Origin: Nemertoderma westbladi
Lineage: Eukaryota; Xenacoelomorpha; Nemertodermatida; Nemertodermatidae
Length of the DNA: 31,394 nucleotides
Reading direction: 5' to 3'
Assembly (NCBI GenBank): GCA_032718475.1
Contig: JAUCBJ010002751.1
Span: forward strand, 1-31,394
The stretch's first letter is position 1. Every line of letters begins with the position of its first letter. The notes below the pieces were generated by a model that saw only the letters and a program-made list of their open reading frames with translations, did no database searches and had not been told where the DNA came from. A program made the position numbers and the translations under genes. Below, one piece after another: positions 12,739 through 20,722 of this stretch.

Positions 12739-13358
12739 ATCCACCTACCCAATGTTGGATCAATGATACTCCCAACTAAATATTTATCTATTCTAACACA
12801 TTATTGTATCCACCTACCCAATGTTGGATCAATGATACTCCCAACTAAATATTTATCTATTCTAACACATTATTGTATCCACCTACCCAATGTTGGATCA
12901 ATGATACTCCCAACTAAATATTTATCTATTCTAACACATTATTGTATCCACCTACCCAATGTTGGATCAATGATACTCCCAACTAAATATTTATCTATTC
13001 TAACACATTATTGTATCCACCTACCCAATGTTGGATCAATGATACTCCCAACTAAATATTTATCTATTCTAACACATTATTGTATCCACCTACCCAATGT
13101 TGGATCAATGATACTCCCAACTAAATATTTATCTATTCTAACACATTATTGTATCCACCTACCCAATGTTGGATCAATGATACTCCCAACTAAATATTTA
13201 TCTATTCTAACACATTATTGTATCCACCTACCCAATGTTGGATCAATGATACTCCCAACTAAATATTTATCTATTCTAACACATTATTGTATCCACCTAC
13301 CCAATGTTGGATCAATGATACTCCCAACTAAAATCTTTCTATTCTAACACATTATTGT
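12739..13358 (+). repeat. Local expansion of nine TATCCACC monomers in the satellite
   Basis: Nine successive monomers share the T-to-C change that gives TATCCACC; eight are A-state 69-bp units and the last is a B-state 68-bp unit. The same change is otherwise sparse (near 11984, 12190 and 13568). This is best explained by recent local amplification of one or a few monomers. Confidence 0.9.
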
Positions 13359-13814
13359 ATCTACCTACCCAATGTTGGATCAATGATACTCCCAACTAAA
13401 TATTTATCTATTCTAACACATTATTGTATCTACCTACCCAATGTTGGATCAATGATACTCCCAACTAAATATTTATCTATTCTAACACATTATTGTATCT
13501 ACCTACCCAATGTTGGATCAATGATACTCCCAACTAAATATTTATCTATTCTAACACATTATTGTATCCACCTACCCAATGTTGGATCAATGATACTCCC
13601 AACTAAAATCTTTCTATTCTAACACATTATTGTATCTACCTACCCAATGTTGGATCAATGATACTCCCAACTAAATATTTATCTATTCTAACACATTATT
13701 GTATCTACCTACCCAATGTTGGATCAATGATACTCCCAACTAAATATTTATCTATTCTAACACATTGTATCTACCTACCCAATGTTGGATCAATGATACT
13801 CCCAACTAAATATT

Positions 13815-13827
13815 TATCTATTCTAAC
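13815..13827 (+). repeat. Possible target-site duplication, left copy
   Basis: TATCTATTCTAAC directly before the T-run is repeated at 15383-15395 where the satellite resumes. It fits a 13-bp target-site duplication, but the sequence is part of every satellite monomer, so the match alone is weak evidence. Confidence 0.5.
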
Positions 13828-14016
13828 TTTTTTTTTTTTTTTTAACTCTTTAAGTCTCATTTATTCACATAGATAATAAAACGTTAATGTTAAACAATAC
13901 CCACCACCAGCCGACGTTACTAGGCAACCAATATAAGAGGGAAATTTAAAATGAAATCCTTTGCCCGCCCCCAACACAGAAACAGTCTCTATGGTGTATG
14001 GAGCATACTACTATAT

Positions 14017-15363
14017 TTACCCCACCCTACCGAACTGCGCCAACACCCCAGGGTCTGAGTCCGCGTTAGCCAACCGGATCGATGAGTCGGTGACTGCCTC
14101 CCGCACCGGTCGCCTAGCAGCCGAACGGTACCCGCGTAAACACATTAATGACGACCTGAGGAGGGAGAAACTGATTCGCCGACGTACCCATGAGACGCAC
14201 TCCGGATAGGGAACCTGCCGTTTGTCGGACAACTTCACCGCCAGTCGTTTGACAAACTGATGGGCAGCTGGTGCCATTCCGCCGAAAGCAGAGAAAATTA
14301 AGGGAGTGAAGGTGGAGTGTTCCACCTCGCGTAATCTCTCCTCGTATTTCCGGCACTTCCTCGCCTCGTGGTGGAGATGGGCGGCGTCAATCGACATCGC
14401 CGCGTTGGTGTCCGCCAGCGGGTTGAACACCGACACGTCGATAAACATTTTCTGGTAACGATTGCCCCAGAATCCGCTCACCGACACGTCGAGCCGCGCC
14501 AGCTGGTCCGTCGAGGTGGAACGGAGGGAGAAGGACTCCCCCGTTAGTGGCTGGAGCATCGGTTCGACTGCCACACTGTGGGCCACCTCGGTTAGGGTGT
14601 CGGCGACGAAATCGCGGATCTCGTTGTGTCTTATGGAGGGGAAACCTCCAGTGGGACACGACAGAACGTGGGTTGCAGAAAATCGGGACCCACAAACACA
14701 ACGAGATGGTAGGTTCTTCGGCGACCAACCGTAACGGAGACAAACAGCATCCCTAAACTCTCCTTTGGACAGGTGAGTGTCGTGCAGGGTGAGTGGTTTG
14801 GTGTTTAACCACGCAGACGCACCTTTTTCAGTAGTTAGTATAACCAAATTATGTTGGTCAGAACTTAATTGGTCGTAAACCTCCTCCTTTTTAGCTTTCG
14901 CTACAACTGATGAAGAGGTGGCTACTAACTTGGCTATGTGTGTCTGCTCCTCTCTCACCACTGCCATAGACTCACCTTCCAAGGAGGCAAATGGTTCGCA
15001 AATCCTCCGGGAATATTCGTACTGGGGCTGTAGATCAGCTGGTACGGGGATCCCTAGCCCACCATTGCGAACCGGGAGCGACATCAGTTGCCGTTCTACC
15101 GGTGTTATTGCTGGGCGGTCAAATATCCGGCACAGACACCTCCCTACGGACTCCTCCAGACCACCAAATCTGTCAGTGGCTCCAGGGACAACGCGCGCCA
15201 GAAACCGCCACCGACAGGACAGACCGAATGCCAGTCCGGCATATGCGCAATGTGGATCAACAGCGGCGATGGTAGCGAGTCGTTCCACGTCTGCGGCGAA
15301 CTCCTCGACTTTTTGTTCGATGAAGTTGTTACGGAACTCCTCGGTGCCGATAACACCTCCCAG
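14017..15363 (-). pseudogene. Retroelement RT protein, C-terminal part with zinc finger and endonuclease-like domain
   Basis: The open frame continues upstream of the GTG at 15288 to the truncation point (GGVIGTEEF, 15360 downward), so it has no real start. Counted from 15288, a Cys/His cluster C197-x-C199-x7-H207-x3-C211 is followed by RHN (220-222), then RLDVSV (265-270) and FIDVSVFNP (282-290). This order, a CCHC finger, RHN, then spaced acidic residues, resembles the restriction-like endonuclease region of R2/NeSL-type non-LTR elements; that match is an inference. Such proteins are widespread in cnidarians and other invertebrates as unnamed retroelement proteins. The frame is intact to its TAA at 14017-14019, but the RT core is absent, so the copy is dead. 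Confidence 0.75.
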
Positions 15364-15374
15364 GAGGTGTTATC
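15349..15374. repeat. Perfect inverted repeat at the retroelement/satellite junction
   Basis: The arms GATAACACCTCC (15349-15360) and GGAGGTGTTATC (15363-15374) flank CA. The left arm lies within the retroelement reading frame and the right arm is its inverted copy at the broken 5' end, just before satellite resumes. This suggests fold-back or template-switch synthesis during insertion or break repair. Confidence 0.9.
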
Positions 15375-15382
15375 TATCCTAA

Positions 15383-15850
15383 TATCTATTCTAACACATT
15401 ATTGTATCTACCTACCCAATGTTGGATCAATGATACTCCCAACTAAATATTTATCTATTCTAACACATTATTGTATCTACCTACCCAATGTTGGATCAAT
15501 GATACTCCCAACTAAATATTTATCTATTCTAACACATTATTGTTTCTACCTACCCAATGTTGGATCAATGATACTCCCAACTAAATATTTATCTATTCTA
15601 ACACATTATTGTATCTACCTACCCAATGTTGGATCAATGATACTCCCAACTAAAATCTTTCTATTCTAACACATTATTGTATCTACCTACCCAATGTTGG
15701 ATCAATGATACTCCCAACTAAATATTTATCTATTCTAACACATTATTGTATCTACCTACCCAATGTTGGATCAATGATACTCCCAACTAAATATTTATCT
15801 ATTCTAACACATTATTGTATCTACCTACCCAATGTTGGATCAATGATACT
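15383..15850 (+). repeat. 68/69-bp satellite, small right block (about 7 monomers)
   Basis: Same monomer, same orientation and same A/B slot states as the main block. It starts with TATCTATTCTAAC and stops abruptly inside a monomer at 15850 (CAATGATACT), where retroelement RT sequence begins. One monomer has TGTTTCTACC in place of TGTATCTACC. Confidence 0.97.
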
Positions 15851-16058
15851 TGTTAGGGTGTGGATGGCGGATTCAATACCGGATTTCTGCCCCAAACACA
15901 TCTGAACCGAGTCGCCCACCTCCTGCTGATCTTCTCAGATGCAAGTCATCGCAGCTTTCCCGACTACCCTGCGGAGGACCTCGCCTATTCCTATGGGATG
16001 GACGCCAGGGTTTTTATCCAGAGCAAGTAATCGGGCAGACACAAACGAGGACGCGGAC
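15851..16058 (-). pseudogene. RT N-terminal fragment of the same retroelement family, with stop
   Basis: Read on the minus strand, this stretch gives RLLALDKNPGVHPIGIGEVL and, after one in-frame TGA, a MCLGQKSGIESAIHTL segment. The LDKNPGVxPIGIGEVLRR pattern is the start of the RT domain in the family to which the 14017-15363 fragment appears to belong. About 200 residues that should lie between the two pieces, including the catalytic core, are missing; a 468-bp satellite block stands in their place. The upstream end is cut by the 30-bp minisatellite. I infer the same family from the pattern; whether it was one original copy is open. Confidence 0.65.
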
Positions 16059-16492
16059 TTATATGGTAATAGGTTTAATTTACATATGTGTACGTATATG
16101 GTAATAGGTTTAAGTTACATACGCTATGCGTACGTATATGGTAATAGGTCTAAGTTACATACGTGTACGTATATGGTAATAGGTTTAAGTTACATACACA
16201 TACATATATGGTAATAGGTTTACATATGCGTTCATATATGGTAATAGGTTTACGTACGAGTACGTATATGGTAATAGGTTTACATACGCGTACCTATATG
16301 GTAATAGGTTTACATATGCATACGTATATGGTAATAGGTTTACATACGCGTATGTATATGGTAATAGGTTTACATACACATACGTATATGGTAATAGGTT
16401 TAAGTTACATACGTGTACGTATATGGTAATAGGTTTACATATGCGTACGTATATGGTAATAGGTTTACATATGCGTACGTATATGGTAATAG
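16059..16492. repeat. 30-bp minisatellite, 14 copies
   Basis: The core TATATGGTAATAGGTTTA recurs 14 times. Spacing is 30 bp in most units and 34-40 bp where extra bases such as AGTTACAT are present. The linker is an alternating purine-pyrimidine stretch of the TACGCGTACGTA kind, which could favour Z-DNA. A fifteenth core lies at 17705, beyond the Penelope-like element, so that element sits inside or at the edge of the array. Minus-strand frames read decapeptides such as NLLPYTYAYV, but frame shifts between unit sizes argue against a protein. Confidence 0.93.
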
Positions 16493-16526
16493 AGGTTATT
16501 GAAGTCCCAGTGGGGTAACGTAATCG

Positions 16527-16875
16527 TAGTAAAATTATAATAATTAGCGCGAATGAAAATAATGCCATAATTAATTAAGCGGAACGTTTCGATTTATTAC
16601 ATTAAACCATCATCAGCCAATACTACAGTAAGATACATAAAGTTTAAATTACATTCTAAATTATTAATATTACTGCAAAATATGTGAAAACATTACAATA
16701 CGAGAAGATATAAGAGCCTAACTACTTGCATACGTAATACTGAATTAAGTAAAATAGTGCACGGTAAAATCATGAAATCAGACAACTAAATTGATAATGA
16801 GTACAACACCAATATTAATTAATACATACTGTATAATACTGTAGATACGGTCTATGTAGTGTGTGTAGTTTTTAG
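16527..16875 (+). repeat. Left inverted pseudo-LTR of the Penelope-like element
   Basis: Starts TAGTAAAATTATAATAATTA and ends at the TTTTTAG of the stop codon at 16873-16875. It matches the reverse complement of 17358-17706 with a few mismatches (for example around 16568-16574 and within the 16760-16800 stretch). Confidence 0.92.
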
Positions 16876-17361
16876 GTCTATCTTGTACTACCGTTCATTG
16901 GTTCATACTCAATCCTGCTTAAAAAACGACTACAGTTACTTAGCCAAGCGTTTTCTCAATGCTATTTTAAGATTATTTTTCGCCCTACACGTAGGTTAGG
17001 AGTTCACTTTCCATTTAAGGATAGACTTCCCCTGTGTCTCAGACCTCTTGCTTTATATAAATTTACGTGCAGTAGCTGCAATGCTACATACATCGGTAAA
17101 ACCGAGCGTCACTACAAAGCAAGGATCAGCGAACACTTGGGAGTTTCCCCTCGAACAGGAAAAGCTTCAGCCTCTCCCAAACACTCCACTGTACGAGAAC
17201 ACGCCCTAGACGAGGATCACACCTTTAATTACAATGACTTCTCAATAATAGGTAGAGTTGATAGTAATTACGACCTATTAATTAAAGAAAGCCTAGTTAT
17301 CTCCCGCCACAGACCTACTCTAAATATTCAGGGAACCTCATTCCCTTTACTATTGTTCTAA
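16876..17361 (+). pseudogene. Penelope-like protein, C-terminal part with GIY-YIG endonuclease
   Basis: The frame is open from the stop in the left repeat (16873-16875) to the TAA at 17359-17361, 161 codons, with no start of its own. It begins within the RT thumb/linker (LVLPFIGSYS, then FKIIFRPTRRLGVHFPFKDR). The endonuclease follows: YKF (17056-17064, the GIY position), a CSSC pair (17068-17079), ATYIGKT (17083-17103), RHYKARISEHLGVSPRTGK, and a late KESLVISRHRPTLN segment with the family's Glu and Asn. The residues usually needed for GIY-YIG cleavage all appear present. The RT palm and fingers are absent, so it is a 5'-truncated copy with an intact C-terminal domain. Confidence 0.88.
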
Positions 17362-17706
17362 AAACTACACACACTACATAGACCGTATCTACAGTATTAT
17401 ACAGTATGTATTAATTAATATTGGTGTTGTACTCATTATCAATATAGTTGTCTGATTTCATGTTTTTACCGTGCACTATTTTACTTAATTCAGTATTACG
17501 TATGCAAGTAGTTAGGCTCTTATATCTTCTCGTATTGTAATGTTTTCACATATTTTGCAGTAATATTAATAATTTAGAATGTAATTTAAACTTTATGTAT
17601 CTTACTGTAGTATTGGCTGATGATGGTTTAATGTAATAAATCGAAACGTTCCGCTTAATTAGTTTTGGCATTATTTTCATTCGCGCTAATTATTATAATT
17701 TTACTA
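17358..17706 (-). repeat. Right inverted pseudo-LTR of the Penelope-like element
   Basis: Inverted copy of 16527-16875. It supplies the stop codon of the GIY-YIG frame and ends in TTTTACTA directly next to a minisatellite core. Confidence 0.92.
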
Positions 17707-17736
17707 TATGGTAATAGGTTTAACCCTACTAAACCC

Positions 17737-17748
17737 GGGGGGGGGGGG
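17737..17748 (+). repeat. Run of 12 G
   Basis: Homopolymer inside the left end of the piggyBac-type element; eight G are found at the matching place on the right (19215-19222). Length may be unreliable in the assembly. Confidence 0.9.
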
Positions 17749-18052
17749 TCAATATGACCCCTCCCATGGTTTTTTTATTATAATTCTGAAACAAACGCAG
17801 TTGGGAATCTGAAATTTTATGACTTTTCCTAAAAATCTATTGTCTTCCTAGTAGTGAAAACCGTTTTCAAAAATATTGGGTACTTTTCGAGTTATAGCAC
17901 CATTTTTTAACCCTACTTTTGGCACTTTTTTTGAGACGTTTTTTGAAAATTACATTTCATTAAATATGAATTGTAACATCTCTATTTTTGATTTACACCG
18001 GTTTTTTGGTGTTAGAAATTTGATGGAATTCATATCAATTGATTTAGAAATT

Positions 18053-18780
18053 TCAAACTTGTATTTTTCGTCGGGTACCAAATTTTGGTGCCAGCACCAA
18101 ATTTTGAAATAAGTCAATTTTGTAAATTGAACGTTTGAAACTTGTTTTTTACGCAATTGGGGTTTTTTGGGTTCCTGGATTCGATGAAATATATACGAGT
18201 TGCACCAAGCGTATCAAACTTGTATTTTTCGGTGCTGTGTGCAAATTTTGGTGCTAGCACGAAATTTTGAAAATCCATTCAATAGATAAAATTGCTTGTG
18301 ACAATTTATTTCTTGGGTTTTAGAGGTTTATGGCTGTTCTGAATTCAATGGAAAATATAATTATCGAACTAGACATCTCAAACTTGTATTTTTCGGATGT
18401 GGGTTCAAAATGTGGTGCTAGCACCAAATTTTGAAAACCATCAAATATATCAATTGATTGTGTCACCTTGTTTCTTGCGTTATACGGGTTTGTGATGGTT
18501 CTGAATTCAATGGAATCAGTAAAAATTTCATAAGAGTTCTCAAACTTGTATTTTTCGCCGGTGGGTGAAAATTGTTGTGCCAGCACCAAATTTTTGGAAA
18601 ATATGCAAATTGATAAGTAGATAGTATCACCTTGTTTCTTGCGTTATACGGGTTTATGAGGGTCCTGAATCCGATGGAATCAATAAAAACAGCACTGGAC
18701 ATCGCAAACTTGTACTTTTTGGTGATGGGTACGAAATTTGGTGCTAGCACCAAAATTTGCCAAATTACGCCGAAAAATAC
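18053..18780. repeat. Five tandem repeats of about 165 bp inside the piggyBac-type element
   Basis: The marker CAAACTTGTATTTTTCG begins units at about 18053, 18214, 18378, 18540 and 18714. Each then has a TTTTGGTGCTAGCACCAAA-type core, which in the best copies contains the palindrome TTGGTGCTAGCACCAA, and a CTTGTTTCTTGCGTTATACG stretch. Units are diverged, so the expansion is older than the satellite. Confidence 0.85.
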
Positions 18781-19283
18781 AAGTAGCAATGATCTGGCAC
18801 ATTAGAAATGTATTCCATTAGAATCAGCGCCCTCGAAAACCTGAAAATGTGAATTTATAGCATCGTATAAGTGAATTAAAAATTTTGTGTTCTAACTGAA
18901 AAGTGCTGGTTACTTGTTTTTTTCATTTTTTTCCTACGCAGAGAGGACTAAACAGCCATTTATAGTAATCATATCATTTTTTAATATTTCCCAATGTATT
19001 TTGCACCCCAGAAAACCTGTATTGAAAAATAATTAGCCAAAAATGTAACTTTCAAATTTGGTGAAAATTGTGCACTACTTGTAATTTTGGTGCTGCAATA
19101 TAACCACCCCAGTACATTTTTTCGAAAATTTTTTTTGTCGGTCGGATCCAGACAAGTGATACCTACGTACAAACAAAAAATCAGACGTTTTCGTAAATAT
19201 TTGTAGATTTTAGAGGGGGGGGTCAATATGACCCCCTCCCGGTATTTGTACAACATTTTATAGCCCGGTACTAATAGGGTTAA

Positions 19284-19398
19284 AGGGTTTTCTTTTTGTA
19301 GTATTTACTCTAGGTATATCTTGTGGTTTTAAATCAGCAGCTAACGGTTTACTCGATACTAAATATAATTTTCTAAATGTTACTCCCGTTTTAACCAT
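19284..19398 (-). pseudogene. Polinton-block gene broken by the piggyBac-type element
   Basis: An ATG at 19398, six bases after the stop of the small virion-type gene, opens a frame starting MVKTGVTFRKLYLVS that stays open for 38 codons up to the TTAA where the element inserted. The tight spacing and the basic, ordinary composition suggest it was the next gene of the same block. What lies beyond the insertion is minisatellite and a Penelope-like element, so the rest of the gene is not identifiable. Function unknown. Confidence 0.6.
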
Positions 19399-19404
19399 TA
19401 TTAC

Positions 19405-19788
19405 CTACCGTCCACGGTTAATTTTTTTCGCAATAGCAGCCCCAGCGGCAGCGGCACCGGCACTCGCGGCGAGTTTCGCACCAATGCCGAGTAAGGGTAT
19501 TAGAAACGGTAGTATACCTCCAGATTGATTGCTTAACTTTTTTCTGTAACTTGATATATTTTTTGTTTTACGGTTGAGTGATTTCAATACCTTCTTATAG
19601 CGGCGAATATTTCTAAATGAATGAGGGGTCAATTGTACATTACCTTGTAGAACATTTAATGCAGTATTTACAATGAGCCGTATTAATTCGTTACTGGCGG
19701 TATGGTTAATAAAATAAGTTCTTTGTTGAGGGGTAGCGCTGCGTAGAAATTCCAGTTCGTTACGATATTTCTGCACAAGTCTATTCAT
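19405..19788 (-). CDS. Small basic protein with Gly/Ala-rich hydrophobic tail, virion-core-like
   Basis: 127 residues. The first 60 are probably helical (NRLVQKYRNELEFLRS, then NELIRLIVNTALNVLQGN), the middle is strongly basic (RNIRRYKKVLKSLNRKTKN), and the end has SGGILPFLIPLLGIGAKLAA followed by an Ala-rich stretch and KKINRGR. Basic proteins with a GG-L-P-hydrophobic tail are recurrent in Polinton/adintovirus-type elements and recall the small core or membrane-active virion proteins of adenoviruses; this is a resemblance of pattern, not a proven homology. It lies 37 bp downstream of the ATPase on the same strand, so the two were probably coexpressed. The frame is intact. Confidence 0.65.
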   Translation of the reverse strand: MNRLVQKYRNELEFLRSATPQQRTYFINHTASNELIRLIVNTALNVLQGNVQLTPHSFRNIRRYKKVLKSLNRKTKNISSYRKKLSNQSGGILPFLIPLLGIGAKLAASAGAAAAGAAIAKKINRGR

Positions 19789-19825
19789 TGTTGCAACATT
19801 ATTGAAAATTGTTACAAAATATTAA

Positions 19826-20506
19826 TTATTTATCATTATTATTATTATTATTTTCGCTACATTTATAGTCAGTGTAATTTTTAATGTAACAATTATGATT
19901 ACGAAATATATCAGATCTAAATCTTAAATGTTCGGGTGTTTCCTGTCGTAAATCAATTAAGAAATGTGAAAATGGTTGAATTGTCGCATCTTGATAGGAA
20001 TCAACTAAAAATTTGGTCTGCCCTGGTAACATCTGCTTCGCGAAATTTAAAACCGATAGACTGTCTCTCGGATTTTTTATTAATACTAAAGTATGGCTAT
20101 TAATTGATCTTGTGCGGTTATGCTTCCCACCGTAAAACATGTTTTGCGTTATAAAACAAATAAATATATTGGAATGATGAGCTACCTTAGTAAACAATAC
20201 AGTTAAAGCTGTACTGGACTCAGTTTCTGTTAACAAATCATCTATAATTAATAAATCTCGACTATTCACTAAACTATCTATATTTTCAGGCAAGCCTTTG
20301 TAAAGGTGAGTAATACCGGGAATAGTCGGGGGATTGCTCCCGTAACAATACAATACTCGCAAGGGGGCTTCGTTGAAACAACCATTCTTGTGTTTAATTA
20401 AATTGCTTACAAAGGTTGACTTTCCGGAACCAGATGGCCCTGAAATTATCATACTTGTGCCCATTTGAAAGTTTAAATTATATGGACCTGAATTAAAGTC
20501 AGCCAT
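19826..20506 (-). CDS. Packaging-type P-loop ATPase (Polinton/adintovirus-like)
   Basis: 226 residues. Walker A is GPSGSGKST at residues 23-31; Walker B is LLIIDDL at 85-91. A polar motif, ITQNMFYGGKHNRTRSINSH, then LIKNPRD and an LxFAKQMLPGQ segment follow in the order seen in the FtsK/HerA-A32-type genome-packaging ATPases of Polintons and related viruses. The role would be ATP-driven DNA loading into a capsid. Length suits the family. The C-terminus ends in a run of Asn from an ATT repeat (20 bp scale), which may be recent slippage. All key residues are present, so this gene is not obviously decayed even though the block is incomplete. Confidence 0.85.
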   Translation of the reverse strand: MADFNSGPYNLNFQMGTSMIISGPSGSGKSTFVSNLIKHKNGCFNEAPLRVLYCYGSNPPTIPGITHLYKGLPENIDSLVNSRDLLIIDDLLTETESSTALTVLFTKVAHHSNIFICFITQNMFYGGKHNRTRSINSHTLVLIKNPRDSLSVLNFAKQMLPGQTKFLVDSYQDATIQPFSHFLIDLRQETPEHLRFRSDIFRNHNCYIKNYTDYKCSENNNNNNDK

Positions 20507-20722
20507 TTATTATTATTATTAAGATATATCAACAATACAATATAATATAATATCAATATCAATATCAATAAACCAACACCATTACTATGTATATAACAAT
20601 AATTGATGCAACTACAATATTAGAGTACTGTATATTTAATTAACATATGACGCCACTACAGTATGTGACGCTCGCTGCAGCAAAAGGTGCTATTTCCAAT
20701 TATAGTATAGACTGATGTAATT
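20507..20722. promoter_or_regulatory. AT-rich spacer upstream of the ATPase
   Basis: 215 bp of AT-rich DNA with ATT and TATCAA microsatellites between the ATPase start and the RING gene stop. A promoter for the ATPase and the small gene would be expected here, but no specific site can be named. Confidence 0.3.

Larger units (their letters stand above)
3342..13827 (+). repeat. 68/69-bp satellite array, main block (about 150 monomers)
   Basis: One typical monomer is 3617-3685. Monomers are head to tail and almost identical over about 62 bp. Nearly all variation sits in one slot between CCCAACTAAA and CTATTCTAAC. Three states dominate: A = TATTTAT (69-bp unit, e.g. 3659-3665), B = ATCTTT (68 bp, 3386-3391) and C = ATACTT (68 bp, 3523-3528). 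Rare states such as ATACTTT, TACTTT, TATCTTAT and ATACTTA look like hybrids or one-base changes. Outside the slot I see two recurrent substitutions (TCTACCCACC and TATCCACC) and a 3-bp deletion near 13767. The A state makes the palindrome TAAATATTTA. Open frames of 23 codons per A unit exist but are a by-product of 69 being divisible by three. Confidence 0.97.
13828..15382 (-). mobile_element. 5'-truncated retroelement inserted in the satellite
   Basis: On the minus strand the element ends in 16 A residues (13828-13843 as T on plus), has about 170 bp of 3' untranslated sequence, and carries the C-terminal coding part of a reverse-transcriptase protein. Its 5' end stops in a perfect inverted repeat (15349-15374) plus eight satellite-like bases. 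Poly-A tail, 5' truncation and a possible 13-bp duplication fit target-primed reverse transcription of a non-LTR element. GC content is clearly higher than in the satellite around it. Confidence 0.8.
16493..17706 (+). mobile_element. Penelope-like element, 5'-truncated, with inverted terminal repeats
   Basis: A 34-bp left extension (16493-16526) is followed by a 349-bp terminal repeat (16527-16875), a coding stretch and the inverted copy of the repeat (17358-17706). The two arms differ at only a few positions. TATATGGTAATAG occurs at 16480-16492 and 17705-17717, giving a possible 13-bp target duplication, although this is also the minisatellite core. Penelope-like elements are known for terminal repeats in either orientation and for a short one-sided extension. 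The coding part is a GIY-YIG endonuclease, which confirms the class. The RT is missing, so this copy is not autonomous. Confidence 0.88.
17724..19279. mobile_element. piggyBac-type non-autonomous element, 1556 bp, TTAA-flanked
   Basis: TTAA stands on both sides (17720-17723 and 19280-19283). The left end reads CCCTACTAAACCCGGG and the right end, inverted, CCCTATTAGTACCGGG. Both ends carry GGGGTCAATATGACCCC, itself a palindrome with an ATA centre (17745-17761; longer arms at 19218-19236), and CCTCCC. TTAA targets and CCCT-starting ends are the signature of piggyBac elements. No transposase frame is present, so it would need one in trans. Several minus-strand ORFs inside are products of its internal repeats. 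It interrupts a gene of the Polinton-like block. Confidence 0.85.

Noticed and set aside
3342-13827. CRISPR-like array (constant repeat plus variable slot)
   Set aside because: Slots are only 6-8 nt, take a few recurring states, and the setting is an animal genome without cas genes.
3641-13876. Long plus-strand ORFs with 23-residue repeats across the satellite
   Set aside because: A 69-bp unit keeps any open frame open; frames end whenever a 68-bp B or C unit occurs. The pattern follows DNA unit length, not protein constraint.
14114-15382. Several ORFs on both strands over the retroelement fragment
   Set aside because: They overlap the well-supported minus-strand frame and have no recognisable domains.
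16163-16568. Repetitive ORFs over the 30-bp minisatellite
   Set aside because: 30 bp is divisible by three, so open frames are expected; units of 34, 36 and 40 bp break or shift them.
17876-18789. Four ORFs of 68-108 residues inside the piggyBac-type element
   Set aside because: They follow the 165-bp internal repeats on both strands and lack transposase motifs.
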